A stretch of DNA of 64,000 nucleotides from Paracoccus maritimus (GCF_025195095.1 NZ_JANAVZ010000003.1:62001-126000); one strand, 5' to 3'; shown: positions 46,932 through 56,655, numbered from the stretch's first letter. The notes: generated by a model not told the origin, from the letters alone. Program-made: numbers and translations.

Positions 46932-47564
46932 CTATTTCTTCTCGGGTTCGGCCTTGCCGCGCGGCTCCAGAACCTCGTCGATCAGACCCCATTCCTTCGC
47001 CTCGTCGGGCGACATGAAACGATCCCGCTCCAACGCCTCTTCGACCTCTTCCAGCGATTTGCCGGTATGTTTCACATAGATTTCGTTCAGGCGGCGCTTC
47101 AGCTTCTCGGTCTCGCGGGCGTGGATCAGAATATCGGTCGCTTGGCCCTGATACCCCCCCGAGGGCTGATGGACCATGACACGGCTGTTGGGCAGCGAAT
47201 GGCGCAGACCCGGTTCCCCCGCGGCCAGCAGCAGCGATCCCATCGAGGCCGCCTGCCCGACCACCAGCGTCGAGACGCGCGGACGGATATACTGCATCGT
47301 GTCATAGATCGACAGGCCCGAGGTCACCACACCGCCGGGGCTGTTGATGTACATGCTGATGTCCTTCGAGGGGTTTTCCGCCTCGAGGAAAAGAAGCTGA
47401 GCACAGATCAGCGTGGACATGCCGTCATGGACCGGCCCCGAAACGAAGATGATCCGTTCCTTCAGCAGTCGCGAGAAGATGTCATAGGCACGCTCGCCCC
47501 GCGAGGTCTGTTCCACCACCATGGGCACGAGGGTGTTCATGTAGAATTCTGCCGGATCGCTCAT
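46932..47564 (-). CDS. clpP: ATP-dependent Clp protease proteolytic subunit
   Basis: 210 residues, serine protease. Catalytic triad: S107 in [11 protein letters not shown]132 in MVHQPSGG and D181 in [10 protein letters not shown]. It forms two heptamers with ClpX. The first residues ([22 protein letters not shown]) are the axial loop region. It starts a clpP-clpX operon divergent from pth. Confidence 0.97.
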   Translation of the reverse strand: MSDPAEFYMNTLVPMVVEQTSRGERAYDIFSRLLKERIIFVSGPVHDGMSTLICAQLLFLEAENPSKDISMYINSPGGVVTSGLSIYDTMQYIRPRVSTLVVGQAASMGSLLLAAGEPGLRHSLPNSRVMVHQPSGGYQGQATDILIHARETEKLKRRLNEIYVKHTGKSLEEVEEALERDRFMSPDEAKEWGLIDEVLEPRGKAEPEKK

Positions 47565-47731
47565 GTTCTGTCCTTGCCTGTTGTCCCTTGGTGCCGCGAT
47601 TCGACCGGGCTTGATCCCATCTCTTAGCCGCGAAAGGTTGACAGAGTCTTAGTAACCGGCAAGGTCCGCCGCAAGGGATGGAACGAAATTCGACGAAAGC
47701 CATATATCTGGCATGACGGCAGGAGACGGGC

Positions 47732-48475
47732 ATGAAACTGATCGTGGGCCTGGGCAATCCGGGCGCGAAATACGCCGCGAACCGGCACAATATCGGCTTC
47801 ATGGCGCTGGATCGCGTGGCCGAGGACCACGGGCTGGGACCATGGAAGTCCCGCTTCCAGGGGCTTGCCGCCGAGGGTCGTCTGGGCGAGACGCGCGTCA
47901 CCTTGCTGAAGCCGCAGACGTTCATGAACCTGTCCGGACAAGCTGTGGGCGAGGCGATGCGCTATCTGAAGCTGACGCCCGGCGACGTGATCGTTCTGCA
48001 TGACGAACTGGACCTGATGCCCGGCAAGTGCCGCGTGAAGCAAGGCGGCGGACATGCCGGGCATAATGGGCTGCGGTCGATCCATCAGCATCTCGGCGCC
48101 GATTACATGCGGGTTCGACTGGGGATCGGGCATCCCGGACACAAGGACCGGGTCGCGGGCTATGTGCTGTCGGATTTTGCCAAGGCCGATCAGGACTGGC
48201 TGGACAATCTGCTGCGCGGTATCTCCGACGGCGCGGCCGCATTGGCGGCAGGCGATGCCGGCCGCTTTCAGAACGCGGTCGCCCAACGCACCGCGCGGCC
48301 CCGCAGCGGCACCGGAGACGCCGCCGGCAACGGCGACAGAACTGGCAGCGGCCCGGACGCGCCACGCAAGGCTCCGCCCCCCAAGCCCGCCGCCGCACCT
48401 GCCGCCGCACCTGCCGCCGAGCCGCCAGCCAGCTTCGCCGACCGGCTGCGCGCCCTGACCGAGCGATTCAAGTGA
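47732..48475 (+). CDS. pth: Peptidyl-tRNA hydrolase with C-terminal extension
   Basis: 247 residues, against about 190 for typical Pth. The core is complete: LIVGLGNPGAKYAANRHNIGF with catalytic H19, FMNLSGQAVG and GGGHAGHNGLRSIHQHLG. After about 190 comes a Gly/Asp/Arg stretch, an Ala/Pro-rich linker (KPAAAPAAAPAAEPP) and a short amphipathic end (FADRLRALTERF). Such tails occur in Rhodobacteraceae. It recycles tRNA from stalled peptidyl-tRNA. The stop overlaps the next gene by GTGA. Confidence 0.94.
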   Translation: MKLIVGLGNPGAKYAANRHNIGFMALDRVAEDHGLGPWKSRFQGLAAEGRLGETRVTLLKPQTFMNLSGQAVGEAMRYLKLTPGDVIVLHDELDLMPGKCRVKQGGGHAGHNGLRSIHQHLGADYMRVRLGIGHPGHKDRVAGYVLSDFAKADQDWLDNLLRGISDGAAALAAGDAGRFQNAVAQRTARPRSGTGDAAGNGDRTGSGPDAPRKAPPPKPAAAPAAAPAAEPPASFADRLRALTERFK

Positions 48476-49590
48476 GTGATCAGCCGGTTCGCGACGCGTT
48501 TCGCGATCAGGCGCGATCCTGCGCCGCGCTTGGATCCCCGTTCACCGCCGCGCTGTGTGCGTCGCTGGCACGGATCCTGGATGCCGATCACGGCCGGGTC
48601 GCGGCCCGCGTGCTGGGCTGGCCCGGCGACCCGACAAGCCGGGCGGATTCGGTGCCACTGCGGCTGTGCGGTGCGCTGCATGCGCTGGTTCTGACTGGTG
48701 CAGACCCGGCGCTGGCCGCGACATATCGCGCGCGCGTCGTTGATGAGACTGCAATTCTTGCCGCGCTGCTGACGCATGAAGACACGGTTCTGGATTTGCT
48801 GGACAGCCCACCACAGACGAATGAGGTCGCGCGGTCGGCAGCGATCATCACGGCCGCGCGGTTTCTGGGCACCTGTTGCAAATTGCCGATCCGGGCGCTG
48901 GAATTGGGGGCCTCGGCCGGGTTGAACCTCAATTTCGGGCGTTATCATCTGTCACCGGTTCCCGCCGACCTGTCCTCAGGGGTGCCGGCATTACCTGACG
49001 GCGACCCGGTCGCCGTATCCGGACACGAAGATCCCCCCGATGAGGTGTACCTGCGCCCTGACTGGCACGGCGACGCGCCAACCGGCGATGTCGCCGTGAT
49101 CGATGCCGAGGGCGTCGATCTTCGGCCGATCGACCCGATCACCGACGGGCTGCGGCTGATGGCCTATTGCTGGGCCGATCAGGATGTGCGCCTGGCACGG
49201 CTGCGGGCGGCATTGGCGCTTGCGCGCACCCACCCTCCGCGTGTCGCGGCAGGCGACGCGGCAGGCTGGTTGCAGGATCGTCTGTCCCGCCCCGCGCCGG
49301 GACGGCTGACGCTGGTCTATCATACGGTCGCCGCACAGTATTTCCCGCAATCGACGCAGGTCGCCTGCGAAGCCGCGCTGCAAGCGGCCGCAGCCGCGGC
49401 CGATGCCACCGCGCCCGTCGCGCATTTCGCTATGGAGGCCGATGGCGGCGAGGGCGCGGCTTTGACGCTGCGGCTTTGGGATGGGCACGCGCGCGGCTGG
49501 CATCTGGGCCGCGCCGATTTCCATGGAAGATGGGTCCGCTGGAACCCCATTGCGACCCAGGGGCTTGGCGAGGGGCGCGCGGACCGCTAG
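48472..49590 (+). CDS. DUF2332 family protein
   Basis: 372 residues, starting at a GTG that overlaps the pth stop. A helical N-terminal domain of about 130 residues precedes a Rossmann-like core with ALELGASAGLNLNFGRYH, reminiscent of a SAM-binding motif I, and LTLVYHTVAAQYFP later. DUF2332 is widespread but undefined. The motif suggests a methyltransferase fold; no activity can be asserted. Confidence 0.85.
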   Translation: MSDQPVRDAFRDQARSCAALGSPFTAALCASLARILDADHGRVAARVLGWPGDPTSRADSVPLRLCGALHALVLTGADPALAATYRARVVDETAILAALLTHEDTVLDLLDSPPQTNEVARSAAIITAARFLGTCCKLPIRALELGASAGLNLNFGRYHLSPVPADLSSGVPALPDGDPVAVSGHEDPPDEVYLRPDWHGDAPTGDVAVIDAEGVDLRPIDPITDGLRLMAYCWADQDVRLARLRAALALARTHPPRVAAGDAAGWLQDRLSRPAPGRLTLVYHTVAAQYFPQSTQVACEAALQAAAAAADATAPVAHFAMEADGGEGAALTLRLWDGHARGWHLGRADFHGRWVRWNPIATQGLGEGRADR

Positions 49591-49617
49591 CCTTGTGATC
49601 AACACGAGGAGGCACCG

Positions 49618-49995
49618 ATGGAGCCATCGCTGAACGTCATGGGCGGGGTGCTGCAACCCTGTTCGAAGGACCCTGTGACAGGGTTCTATCGCAACGGTTG
49701 CTGCGATACCGGTCCCGAAGACGCCGGAAGCCACACGGTCTGCGTCATTGTCACCGCAGAGTTTCTGGCGATGTCTGCGTATCTGGGCAACGACCTCAGC
49801 ACGCCGCGGCCGGAATTCCGCTTTCCCGGCCTGAAACCCGGAGACCGCTGGTGCCTGTGCGCCGCGCGCTTCATGCAGGCCGCGCAGGAACTGGCGGCAC
49901 CGAAAGTCGTGCTAGAGGCGACCCATGCGGCGGCGCTTGACATCCTGCCGCTTGAACTGCTGCGCGCCCACGCGGTGGCCGACCCGCAGGGGTAA
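49618..49995 (+). CDS. DUF2237 family protein
   Basis: 125 residues with five conserved Cys (PCSKDPVTGFYRNGCCDTG, then CLCAARF). The sequence LNVMGGVLQPCSKDPVTGFYR is diagnostic of DUF2237. The role is not known; the Cys pattern suggests metal or redox use. It is 27 bases after the DUF2332 gene and probably in the pth transcript. The SD GAGGAGG is just before ATG. Confidence 0.88.
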   Translation: MEPSLNVMGGVLQPCSKDPVTGFYRNGCCDTGPEDAGSHTVCVIVTAEFLAMSAYLGNDLSTPRPEFRFPGLKPGDRWCLCAARFMQAAQELAAPKVVLEATHAAALDILPLELLRAHAVADPQG

Positions 49996-50034
49996 CAAGG
50001 CGGCCCGCGATCCGCAGGCCACCAGAGGCGCATC

Positions 50035-51261
50035 TCAGGTCTGGATATCGACGCCCAGATGCTTGGCGACGGTGAAGATATCCTTGTCGCCACGACCGCA
50101 CATATTCATCACGATGATGTGGTCGGCAGGCAGGTCGGGCGCGATCTTCATCACATGGGCCAGCGCGTGGCTGGGCTCTAGCGCCGGAATGATGCCTTCG
50201 GTCTCGCAGCACAGCTGGAACGCCTTCAGCGCCTCGTCATCGGTGATGCTGACATATTCCGCCCGGCCCATATCCTTCAGCCATGCATGCTCGGGTCCGA
50301 TGCCCGGATAGTCCAGACCGGCGCTGATCGAATGCCCTTCCAGGATCTGGCCGTCCTTGTCCTGCAGCAGATAGGTCCGGTTGCCGTGCAGGACCCCGGC
50401 GCGTCCACCCGACAGGCTGGCGCAGTGTTCCATACGGTCATCGACGCCCTTGCCACCGGCCTCGACACCGATGATGCGCACCTCCTTGTCGTCAAGGAAC
50501 GGGTAGAACAGTCCCATCGCGTTCGATCCGCCACCAATCGCCGCGACGATCGTATCGGGCAGCCGGCCCTCGCGCGGCATGATCTGTTCCTTGACCTCCT
50601 TGCCGATGATCGACTGGAAATCGCGGACCATCGCCGGATAGGGATGCGGCCCCGCGACCGTGCCGATGCAGTAGAACGTGTCGCGCACATTGGTGACCCA
50701 GTCGCGCAGCGCATCGTTCATCGCATCCTTCAGCGTACCGCGACCGCTGGTCACGGGCACCACATCGGCCCCCAGCAGGCGCATGCGGAACACGTTCGGT
50801 GCCTGACGTTCAACGTCATGCGCGCCCATATAGACGACGCATTTCAGCCCGAAGCGCGCACAGACCGTGGCCGTCGCGACGCCATGCTGCCCCGCGCCGG
50901 TTTCCGCGATGATCCGCGTCTTGCCCATGCGGCGGGCCAGCAGGATCTGGCCCAAGACGTTGTTGATCTTGTGGGCGCCGGTATGGTTCAGCTCGTCCCG
51001 CTTCATGTAGATCCTGGCGCCACCCAGACGTTCGGACAGGCGCTCGGCGTGATAGAGCGGGCTGGGACGACCGACATAATGGGTCCACAGATCGTCCATC
51101 TCGGCCCAGAAATCCGCATCGGTCTTGGCGCGTTCGTATTCGGCTTCAAGTTCCAGGATCAGCGGCATCAGCGTTTCGCTCACAAAGCGGCCGCCATAGA
51201 TGCCGAAACGGCCCTGTTCGTCGGGGCCATGCTTGAAGCTGTTCACCAGATCATCGGCCAT
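50035..51261 (-). CDS. trpB: Tryptophan synthase beta chain
   Basis: 408 residues. PLP Lys is K98 in [10 protein letters not shown]; the phosphate loop is GGGSNAMG and the catalytic Glu lies in [11 protein letters not shown]. It joins indole and serine to tryptophan. TrpA is not next to it in this window; the order trpF-GNAT-trpB is a variant of the alphaproteobacterial trpFBA. Confidence 0.96.
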   Translation of the reverse strand: MADDLVNSFKHGPDEQGRFGIYGGRFVSETLMPLILELEAEYERAKTDADFWAEMDDLWTHYVGRPSPLYHAERLSERLGGARIYMKRDELNHTGAHKINNVLGQILLARRMGKTRIIAETGAGQHGVATATVCARFGLKCVVYMGAHDVERQAPNVFRMRLLGADVVPVTSGRGTLKDAMNDALRDWVTNVRDTFYCIGTVAGPHPYPAMVRDFQSIIGKEVKEQIMPREGRLPDTIVAAIGGGSNAMGLFYPFLDDKEVRIIGVEAGGKGVDDRMEHCASLSGGRAGVLHGNRTYLLQDKDGQILEGHSISAGLDYPGIGPEHAWLKDMGRAEYVSITDDEALKAFQLCCETEGIIPALEPSHALAHVMKIAPDLPADHIIVMNMCGRGDKDIFTVAKHLGVDIQT

Positions 51262-51308
51262 GGGTCTGCCTTCGCGGTTGGAATGGGTATTTCAGGCAAA
51301 GAAGAAGC

Positions 51309-51764
51309 CTAGAGAGGTTTCTTATAGCCGATATGGCTTGGGGTGAAGCCCATGCGGTCATAGAAGCGATGCGCGTCTTCCCGCGATCGGTTGGTGGTGA
51401 ATTGGATCAGGCCGCAACCCGCCGCGCGGGCGCGGGCTTCGGCGTCGCGGATCAGCGCCTCGCCCAGGCCATGTCCACGTTGGTCCGATGCGACGCGGAC
51501 GCCTTCGATCTGGGCGCGGCGCGCGGCCGACAGCGACAATCCCGAGATGAAGGTGATCTGGTAGCAGGCGACGATCCGGCCCTGCGCCTCTGCGACGATC
51601 AGATGGTTCTGCCCTTCGGCCTGCATGGCATCGAACGCAGAAAGATAATGCGCGGACACCGCACCTTCGCGGGTGCGGCCCAGCACATCATCCGCCAGCA
51701 GGTCGCAGACCGCTGGCACGTCGGCGCGCGTCGCGCCCCGGAAAACAGGCAATTCTGCCGTCAT
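51309..51764 (-). CDS. GNAT-family N-acetyltransferase
   Basis: 151 residues. Acetyl-CoA motif SDQRGHGLGEALIRDAEARA in the usual A position, with FYDRMGFTPSHIGYKK at the end. The acceptor amine is unknown. Its ATG overlaps the trpF stop (51761-51764), and trpB follows 47 bases later, so it is co-expressed with tryptophan synthesis. Confidence 0.92.
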   Translation of the reverse strand: MTAELPVFRGATRADVPAVCDLLADDVLGRTREGAVSAHYLSAFDAMQAEGQNHLIVAEAQGRIVACYQITFISGLSLSAARRAQIEGVRVASDQRGHGLGEALIRDAEARARAAGCGLIQFTTNRSREDAHRFYDRMGFTPSHIGYKKPL

Positions 51765-52411
51765 TGGTCGGAAGGGGGCGCAGATGCGGCGGCGATGAAG
51801 TCGCGGATCAGCCCGTCATCCTTGATGCCGGGCGCCGTCTCGACACCGGAACTGACATCGACGACCGGCGCCCCGGTCAGCCGGATCGCCTCGGCGACAT
51901 TGTCGGGGGTCAGTCCGCCGGCCAGCATCCATGGCCTCAGCCAGCGGCGACCGACAAGAAGCCGCCAGTCGAAGGAAAGCCCGTTGCCCCCCGGCAGCAC
52001 CGCATCGGCGGGCGGTTTGGCATCGACCAGCAGCATGTCCGCCGCAAGACCGTATTCGGTCAGCGCAGGAAGGTCGTCAGGTCCGGAAACGCCCACCGCC
52101 TTCATCACCGGCAGGCCGGTCAGACGCTTCACCGCGTCGACGCGATCGGGTGTCTCTTGTCCGTGCAGCTGGATCAGGTCCAGCGGCACACGAGCCAGCG
52201 TGGTGTCCAAGAGCGCGTCATCAGGGTTCACGAACAGTCCCACCCTGGCGACCCCGGGCGGCAGATCCGCGCCAAGTGTCCTTGCCGTATCGGGCGTCAC
52301 GGCGCGGGGCGAGCGGGGGAAGAACACGAAGCCGATATAGCGCGCACCGCCCTTCACCGCCGTCGCCACATGCGCGGGGTCGCGAAGTCCGCAGATCTTG
52401 ACCTGCGCCAT
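51761..52411 (-). CDS. trpF: Phosphoribosylanthranilate isomerase
   Basis: 216 residues. The catalytic C7 is in VKICGLRDP and the catalytic Asp is in the LLVDAK region (about residue 126). It isomerises PRA to CdRP in tryptophan synthesis. It follows lapA by 8 bases. The closing phosphate-binding loop is WMLAGGLTPDNV. Confidence 0.95.
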   Translation of the reverse strand: MAQVKICGLRDPAHVATAVKGGARYIGFVFFPRSPRAVTPDTARTLGADLPPGVARVGLFVNPDDALLDTTLARVPLDLIQLHGQETPDRVDAVKRLTGLPVMKAVGVSGPDDLPALTEYGLAADMLLVDAKPPADAVLPGGNGLSFDWRLLVGRRWLRPWMLAGGLTPDNVAEAIRLTGAPVVDVSSGVETAPGIKDDGLIRDFIAAASAPPSDQ

Positions 52412-52419
52412 CCCCGCCC

Positions 52420-52839
52420 TCAGCGCGGGCTGGGCAGGGTCGTGCCGGGTGCGGGTTCGGCCGAGGCGACCGGACGCGCAGCGGGCGCGGATTTGGGTCT
52501 GTCGACGATCGCCAGGATCTCGTCGCGCGGCGCGGCATGATTGCGGCGCAGGTGACCAACCTCGGATTCGAGTCGCGCGATCTCGGCGCTGCGCTGGCGG
52601 GCCTGGCGCCGGATATGCGCCTCGCGCAGATACTCCCAGACCAGACCGGCCAGCATGCCGACCGCAAAGGCCAGGAAGATCACCATGAACAGCGGCATGT
52701 CGACGGACCAGCGCCCGCCCAGATACTGCCCGAAATTGGCCGGAAAGGCAGAAAGCGTCACGATGTCGCGATTAGCCAATGCCACCGCGACAAGCACGAC
52801 AGCCAGAAGGGCGAGAAACAGAAGACGGATGAAGCGCAT
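52420..52839 (-). CDS. lapA: LapA-domain membrane protein
   Basis: 139 residues. Two transmembrane helices (about 3-22 and 44-66) flank a short loop with NRDIVTLSAFPANFGQYLGG; a coiled coil (RQARQRSAEIARLESEVGHLRR) and a Pro/Ala tail follow. LapA-type proteins help LPS assembly or its control. ATG 52839 has AAGGAA 6 bases upstream, so the earlier in-frame start is rejected. Confidence 0.88.
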   Translation of the reverse strand: MRFIRLLFLALLAVVLVAVALANRDIVTLSAFPANFGQYLGGRWSVDMPLFMVIFLAFAVGMLAGLVWEYLREAHIRRQARQRSAEIARLESEVGHLRRNHAAPRDEILAIVDRPKSAPAARPVASAEPAPGTTLPSPR

Positions 52840-52907
52840 CGGAATTCCTTGAACTGGCGGGCCCACTCCGGCCGAAACCTTAGGGCGACTGCTTCCTTCT
52901 ACGCCGG

Positions 52908-53192
52908 TCAGGCGTCGCCGTTCAACCGATCACGCAGCAATTTGCCGGTCTTGAAGAAGGGAACGTGCTTTTCCTCGACATCGACAGCGTCGCCGGTGCG
53001 CGGGTTGCGCCCGGTGCGGGCATCGCGGCGCTTGACCGAAAACGCCCCAAAACCCCGCAACTCGACCCGGTTGCCGCGGGCCATCGCATCGATAATCTCG
53101 TCGAATACGGTGTTCACGATGCGTTCGACGTCGCGTCGGAACAGATGCGGATTGTCGTCGGCGATTTTCTGGATCAGTTCGGAACGGATCAT
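52908..53192 (-). CDS. ihfB: Integration host factor beta subunit
   Basis: 94 residues, DNA-bending HU/IHF fold. The beta-arm Pro is in [10 protein letters not shown], and the body has [11 protein letters not shown]. It pairs with IhfA. ATG 53192 has GGGAGGA 6 bases upstream. It lies between rpsA and lapA, the alphaproteobacterial order. Confidence 0.96.
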   Translation of the reverse strand: MIRSELIQKIADDNPHLFRRDVERIVNTVFDEIIDAMARGNRVELRGFGAFSVKRRDARTGRNPRTGDAVDVEEKHVPFFKTGKLLRDRLNGDA

Positions 53193-53361
53193 TCTGGTCC
53201 TCCCCTGGACACGGCGATTGGATTCGTGACGCCCGAGCCCGACTGAGGTTGCGGGCCTCTGAACCAGCAACGCATCAAACAATTCTTCAGTTTCATAGCG
53301 ATGCCAGCTTTATGCGGATCGCGCAAGACACTTGCAGGGCGCATCCCTCGCCTTTCACACG

Positions 53362-53397
53362 AAAAAAGGCCCGCCCCCGATGCTGTGGGGGCGGGCC
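53362..53397 (-). terminator. Rho-independent terminator of rpsA
   Basis: An 11-bp perfect stem (GGCCCGCCCCC / GGGGGCGGGCC, loop of 8 bases) 24 bases after the rpsA stop, followed on the minus strand by TTTTTTC. It separates rpsA from ihfB. Confidence 0.92.
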
Positions 53398-53420
53398 GAA
53401 TCGCTGCGACGGGGTCGCGA

Positions 53421-55100
53421 TCAGTTGTTGCGGTTCAGCGCCGCACCAAGGATATCACCCAGCGACGCACCCGAATCCGAGCTGCCATACTGGTCGATCG
53501 CCTCTTTCTCTTCTGCGATCTCGCGCGCCTTGATCGACAGGCCCAGACGGCGGGTCTTGGTGTCGATATTGGTCACGCGCGCATCGACCTTGTCACCGAC
53601 CTGGAAACGCTCGGGGCGCTGATCCTGACGGTCGCGGGCAAGGTCCGAACGACGGATGAACGACTTGACGCCGTTGTATTCCACCTCGATCCCGCCATCC
53701 TCGATCGCCGAAACCTCGACGGTCACGATCGAGCCACGCTTCACGCCGTCAACGGCTTCGGCCATGTGCTCGTTTTCCAGCGCCTTGATCGACAGCGAGA
53801 TACGCTCTTTCTCGACATCCACGTCCTGAACGACGGCCTTGACCATGTCGCCCTTGCGGAAATCCTGGATCGCATCCTCGCCGCGCGTGTCCCACGAAAT
53901 GTCGGACAGGTGAACCATGCCGTCGATATCGCCTTCCAGGCCGACGAACAGACCGAATTCGGTGATGTTCTTGACTTCGCCCTCGATGACGGTGCCCGAC
54001 GGGTGGGTTTCGGCAAAGACCTCCCACGGGTTGCGCATGGTCTGTTTCAGACCCAGCGACACGCGGCGCTTGGCTTCGTCGATTTCCAGAACCATCACAT
54101 CGACTTCCTGCGAGGTCGACACGATCTTGCCAGGATGGACGTTCTTCTTGGTCCAGCTCATTTCCGAGACGTGGACCAGACCCTCGACACCGGCTTCCAG
54201 TTCGACGAACGCGCCGTAATCGGTGATGTTGGTCACGCGGCCGTTATGGACGCTGCCAAGCGGGAATTTCTGCGTGACGGTATCCCACGGATCGTCCTGC
54301 AGCTGTTTCATGCCAAGGCTGATGCGGTGACTGTCCTTGTTGATCTTGATGACCTGGACCTTGACGGTCTCGCCGATCGACAGGATCTCGGACGGGTGGT
54401 TCACGCGGCGCCACGCCATGTCGGTGACGTGAAGCAGGCCGTCAACACCGCCCAGATCCACGAAGGCACCGTATTCGGTGATGTTCTTGACGACACCATC
54501 GACGGTCTGGCCTTCGGTCAGGTTGGCGATGACCTCGGCGCGCTGTTCGGCGCGGCTCTCTTCCAGAATCGCGCGGCGCGACACGACGATATTGCCACGG
54601 CGACGATCCATTTTCAGGATCTGGAACGGCTGCTTCAGACCCATCAGCGGGCCGGCGTCGCGCACGGGGCGCACATCGACCTGCGAACCGGGCAGGAAGG
54701 CCACGGCACCGCCCAGATCGACGGTGAAGCCGCCCTTGACGCGACCGAAGATGGCGCCTTCGACGCGCTCTTCATCGGCATATGCTTTTTCAAGACGATC
54801 CCAGGCTTCCTCGCGGCGGGCCTTTTCGCGGCTGATCGATGCTTCGCCACGGGCATTCTCGACGCGGTCCAGATAAACCTCGACCTCGTCGCCGACGGCC
54901 AGCTTGGAGTCTTCGCCGGGATTCGCGAATTCCTTCAGATCGACGCGGCCTTCCATCTTGTAGCCGACATCGATGATGGCCTGACCCGCCTCGATGGCGA
55001 TGACGCGGCCCTTGACGACGCTGCCCTCGTTGGGCGTGTCGATGTCGAGGCTTTCATTCAGGAGGGCCTCGAATTCCTCCATGGTCGCTTTAGCGCACAT
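53421..55100 (-). CDS. rpsA: 30S ribosomal protein S1
   Basis: 559 residues with six S1 (OB-fold) repeats. Repeat markers include GSVVKGRVIAIEAGQAIIDVGYK, GTVIEGEVKNITEFGLFVGLEGDI, VKNITEYGAFVDLGG and VTNITDYGAFVELEAG, each cut here to stay within length. It binds mRNA for translation of weak SD messages. The N-terminus MCAKATMEEFEALL agrees with relatives; SD AAAGGA lies 12 bases upstream, an unusually long spacing. A promoter about 160 bases upstream leaves a long 5' leader. Confidence 0.96.
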   Translation of the reverse strand: MCAKATMEEFEALLNESLDIDTPNEGSVVKGRVIAIEAGQAIIDVGYKMEGRVDLKEFANPGEDSKLAVGDEVEVYLDRVENARGEASISREKARREEAWDRLEKAYADEERVEGAIFGRVKGGFTVDLGGAVAFLPGSQVDVRPVRDAGPLMGLKQPFQILKMDRRRGNIVVSRRAILEESRAEQRAEVIANLTEGQTVDGVVKNITEYGAFVDLGGVDGLLHVTDMAWRRVNHPSEILSIGETVKVQVIKINKDSHRISLGMKQLQDDPWDTVTQKFPLGSVHNGRVTNITDYGAFVELEAGVEGLVHVSEMSWTKKNVHPGKIVSTSQEVDVMVLEIDEAKRRVSLGLKQTMRNPWEVFAETHPSGTVIEGEVKNITEFGLFVGLEGDIDGMVHLSDISWDTRGEDAIQDFRKGDMVKAVVQDVDVEKERISLSIKALENEHMAEAVDGVKRGSIVTVEVSAIEDGGIEVEYNGVKSFIRRSDLARDRQDQRPERFQVGDKVDARVTNIDTKTRRLGLSIKAREIAEEKEAIDQYGSSDSGASLGDILGAALNRNN

Positions 55101-55258
55101 ATAAATCCAGTTTCCTTTACGTCTGTTTGACTGGCCTGACGGTTGGCTCCGCCGGTCTGTATGATGCCCCTCGCGGCAACGACAAAGGGTCGCGGCGCAG
55201 CGCCCGACCCATGTTCCTGTGGCCTGTTATGACCATGTCGCCCGATTGACTTCGTGGC

Positions 55259-55287
55259 GATATAAGCGCGTCAGACGCCATGTTCAA
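55259..55287 (-). promoter_or_regulatory. Probable rpsA promoter
   Basis: On the minus strand, TTGAAC (55287-55282) and TATATC (55264-55259) with a 17-base spacer. It is within the 247-base gap upstream of rpsA and predicts a leader of about 150 bases, in which S1 could bind its own message. Confidence 0.4.
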
Positions 55288-55347
55288 CAAAAACCTGCGC
55301 CCGCGGCATCAGGTATCGAACCGGGTCAGCGGCGCATCGACGCCGGA

Positions 55348-56655
55348 TCAGACCTGCACGAAATCCTCGGCGATCTCGAAGATGTCCAAACCGCGACCGG
55401 CGAACAGGATGCTGTCGCCCTGCCCCAGATCCAGCAGCACGCCCTCGGCGGTCTGGTTTGAATGGTCCGTCAGGAAAGACGCCACATCGCCGTTTGGCAG
55501 CAGATCGTCGAAACAGACCTGATCCACGCCCGGCTGATAGTCTCGGATCACGTCCCGCCCGAACCCTCGCGCGAAGACGAAATGATCCGCGCCCGCACCG
55601 CCCAACAGCACGTCCCGGCCGTTGCCGCCTTCCAGCGTGTCGGCACCGTTTGCACCGATCAGCGTGTCGTCATTCGCACCACCCAGCAGATAATCGTTGC
55701 CGTCGTTGCCGGCCAGTCGGTCGCTGCCGATCCCGCCGGCGAGGCTGTCATGGCCGGTCCCGCCCGAGATCCGGTCATTGCCCGCCTGTCCCGAGACCAG
55801 ATCGTTGCCGGACCCCGCATCGACCCGGTCGTGGCCGAATTCGCCGCTGATGCTGTCATGGCCCCCGCCGCCGTAGATCGTGTCATGCCCGCCCTGCCCG
55901 AAGATCCGGTCGCTGCCCCAGCCGCCCTCGACCCGGTCGCCGCCATTACCGCCCACCAGCCAGTCGTCACCGCCACCGCCCGCAATCCGGTCCGGGCCGC
56001 CACCCGCCCTGATCTGGTCGTTTGCCCCGGTTCCCGTCAGCCGGTCCGCGCCGCCCCCGCCATTCAGACTGCGCCCGTCGAAATTCGCGCGCCATGAACC
56101 AAGACTTGTCCAGTCGGCATCGAACTGGGGGCGGCTGGCAGCGTCGAACCCATCGCTTTGCAACCGTGTCTCGCCGCCCGTGTCCGCGAAATTCTGTGTC
56201 GCCATCAGCACGCGATAATCTCGCCCGCCCGAGGTGAAGGTGCCGACCTGCAGGCCGATCCCGATCATCGTCGCGTCGGAATTGACGATATTGGCGTAGT
56301 GACCGGGGCTGTTCAGCAACATGTCATGTAGTTGCCGGATCTCGTCACCAAGGCCCGCCCGGTTGTCCAGGCTGACATAGGCCACGTTCTCGGCGGTCAT
56401 CCAGCCGCCCGACAGATCGAAACCCGCATCGCGCATGCGATCGGTAGGCGATGAACCGCCCCGCCCGTCATGTCCGAACCTGTCGGTTGCAAGCATCCAC
56501 TGGCTGTGACCGTCAGCCGCGCCGTTCAGCGAAAGTTCGACCTGCAACGGGACAAGGCCAAGATCGGCGCGGGTGCGGTTCACCAGACGCGCGAAGTAAA
56601 GCTCATCAGGGGTTGCAAAGGACATTTGCGGACGACTTTCGGTTGCGGCGACCAT
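55348..56655 (-). CDS. CAP-domain protein with RTX calcium-binding repeats
   Basis: 435 residues. The first 160 form a CAP/SCP domain with the usual residues H50, E89 and H119 (LLNSPGHYANIVN). About 190-370 is a run of GGxGxDxLxGGxGxD nonapeptides, which form a calcium-bound beta roll. The C-terminal part (GLDIFEIAEDFVQV) is of the type I secretion signal type. So the enzyme-like domain is probably exported by a TolC-type channel and folds outside with calcium. No T1SS genes are nearby. It has its own position between rpsA and the phosphoesterase gene. Confidence 0.88.
   Translation of the reverse strand: MVAATESRPQMSFATPDELYFARLVNRTRADLGLVPLQVELSLNGAADGHSQWMLATDRFGHDGRGGSSPTDRMRDAGFDLSGGWMTAENVAYVSLDNRAGLGDEIRQLHDMLLNSPGHYANIVNSDATMIGIGLQVGTFTSGGRDYRVLMATQNFADTGGETRLQSDGFDAASRPQFDADWTSLGSWRANFDGRSLNGGGGADRLTGTGANDQIRAGGGPDRIAGGGGDDWLVGGNGGDRVEGGWGSDRIFGQGGHDTIYGGGGHDSISGEFGHDRVDAGSGNDLVSGQAGNDRISGGTGHDSLAGGIGSDRLAGNDGNDYLLGGANDDTLIGANGADTLEGGNGRDVLLGGAGADHFVFARGFGRDVIRDYQPGVDQVCFDDLLPNGDVASFLTDHSNQTAEGVLLDLGQGDSILFAGRGLDIFEIAEDFVQV

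Noticed and set aside
53301-55130. 609-codon plus-strand open frame
   Set aside because: It is the mirror of rpsA. The minus-strand frame carries six S1 repeats; the plus frame is Asp/His/Ala-rich with no family match.
55570-56060. Repeated GGCGG-like DNA blocks, possible CRISPR or tandem repeat
   Set aside because: They are the codons for RTX nonapeptides; spacing is 27 bases in frame and units differ.
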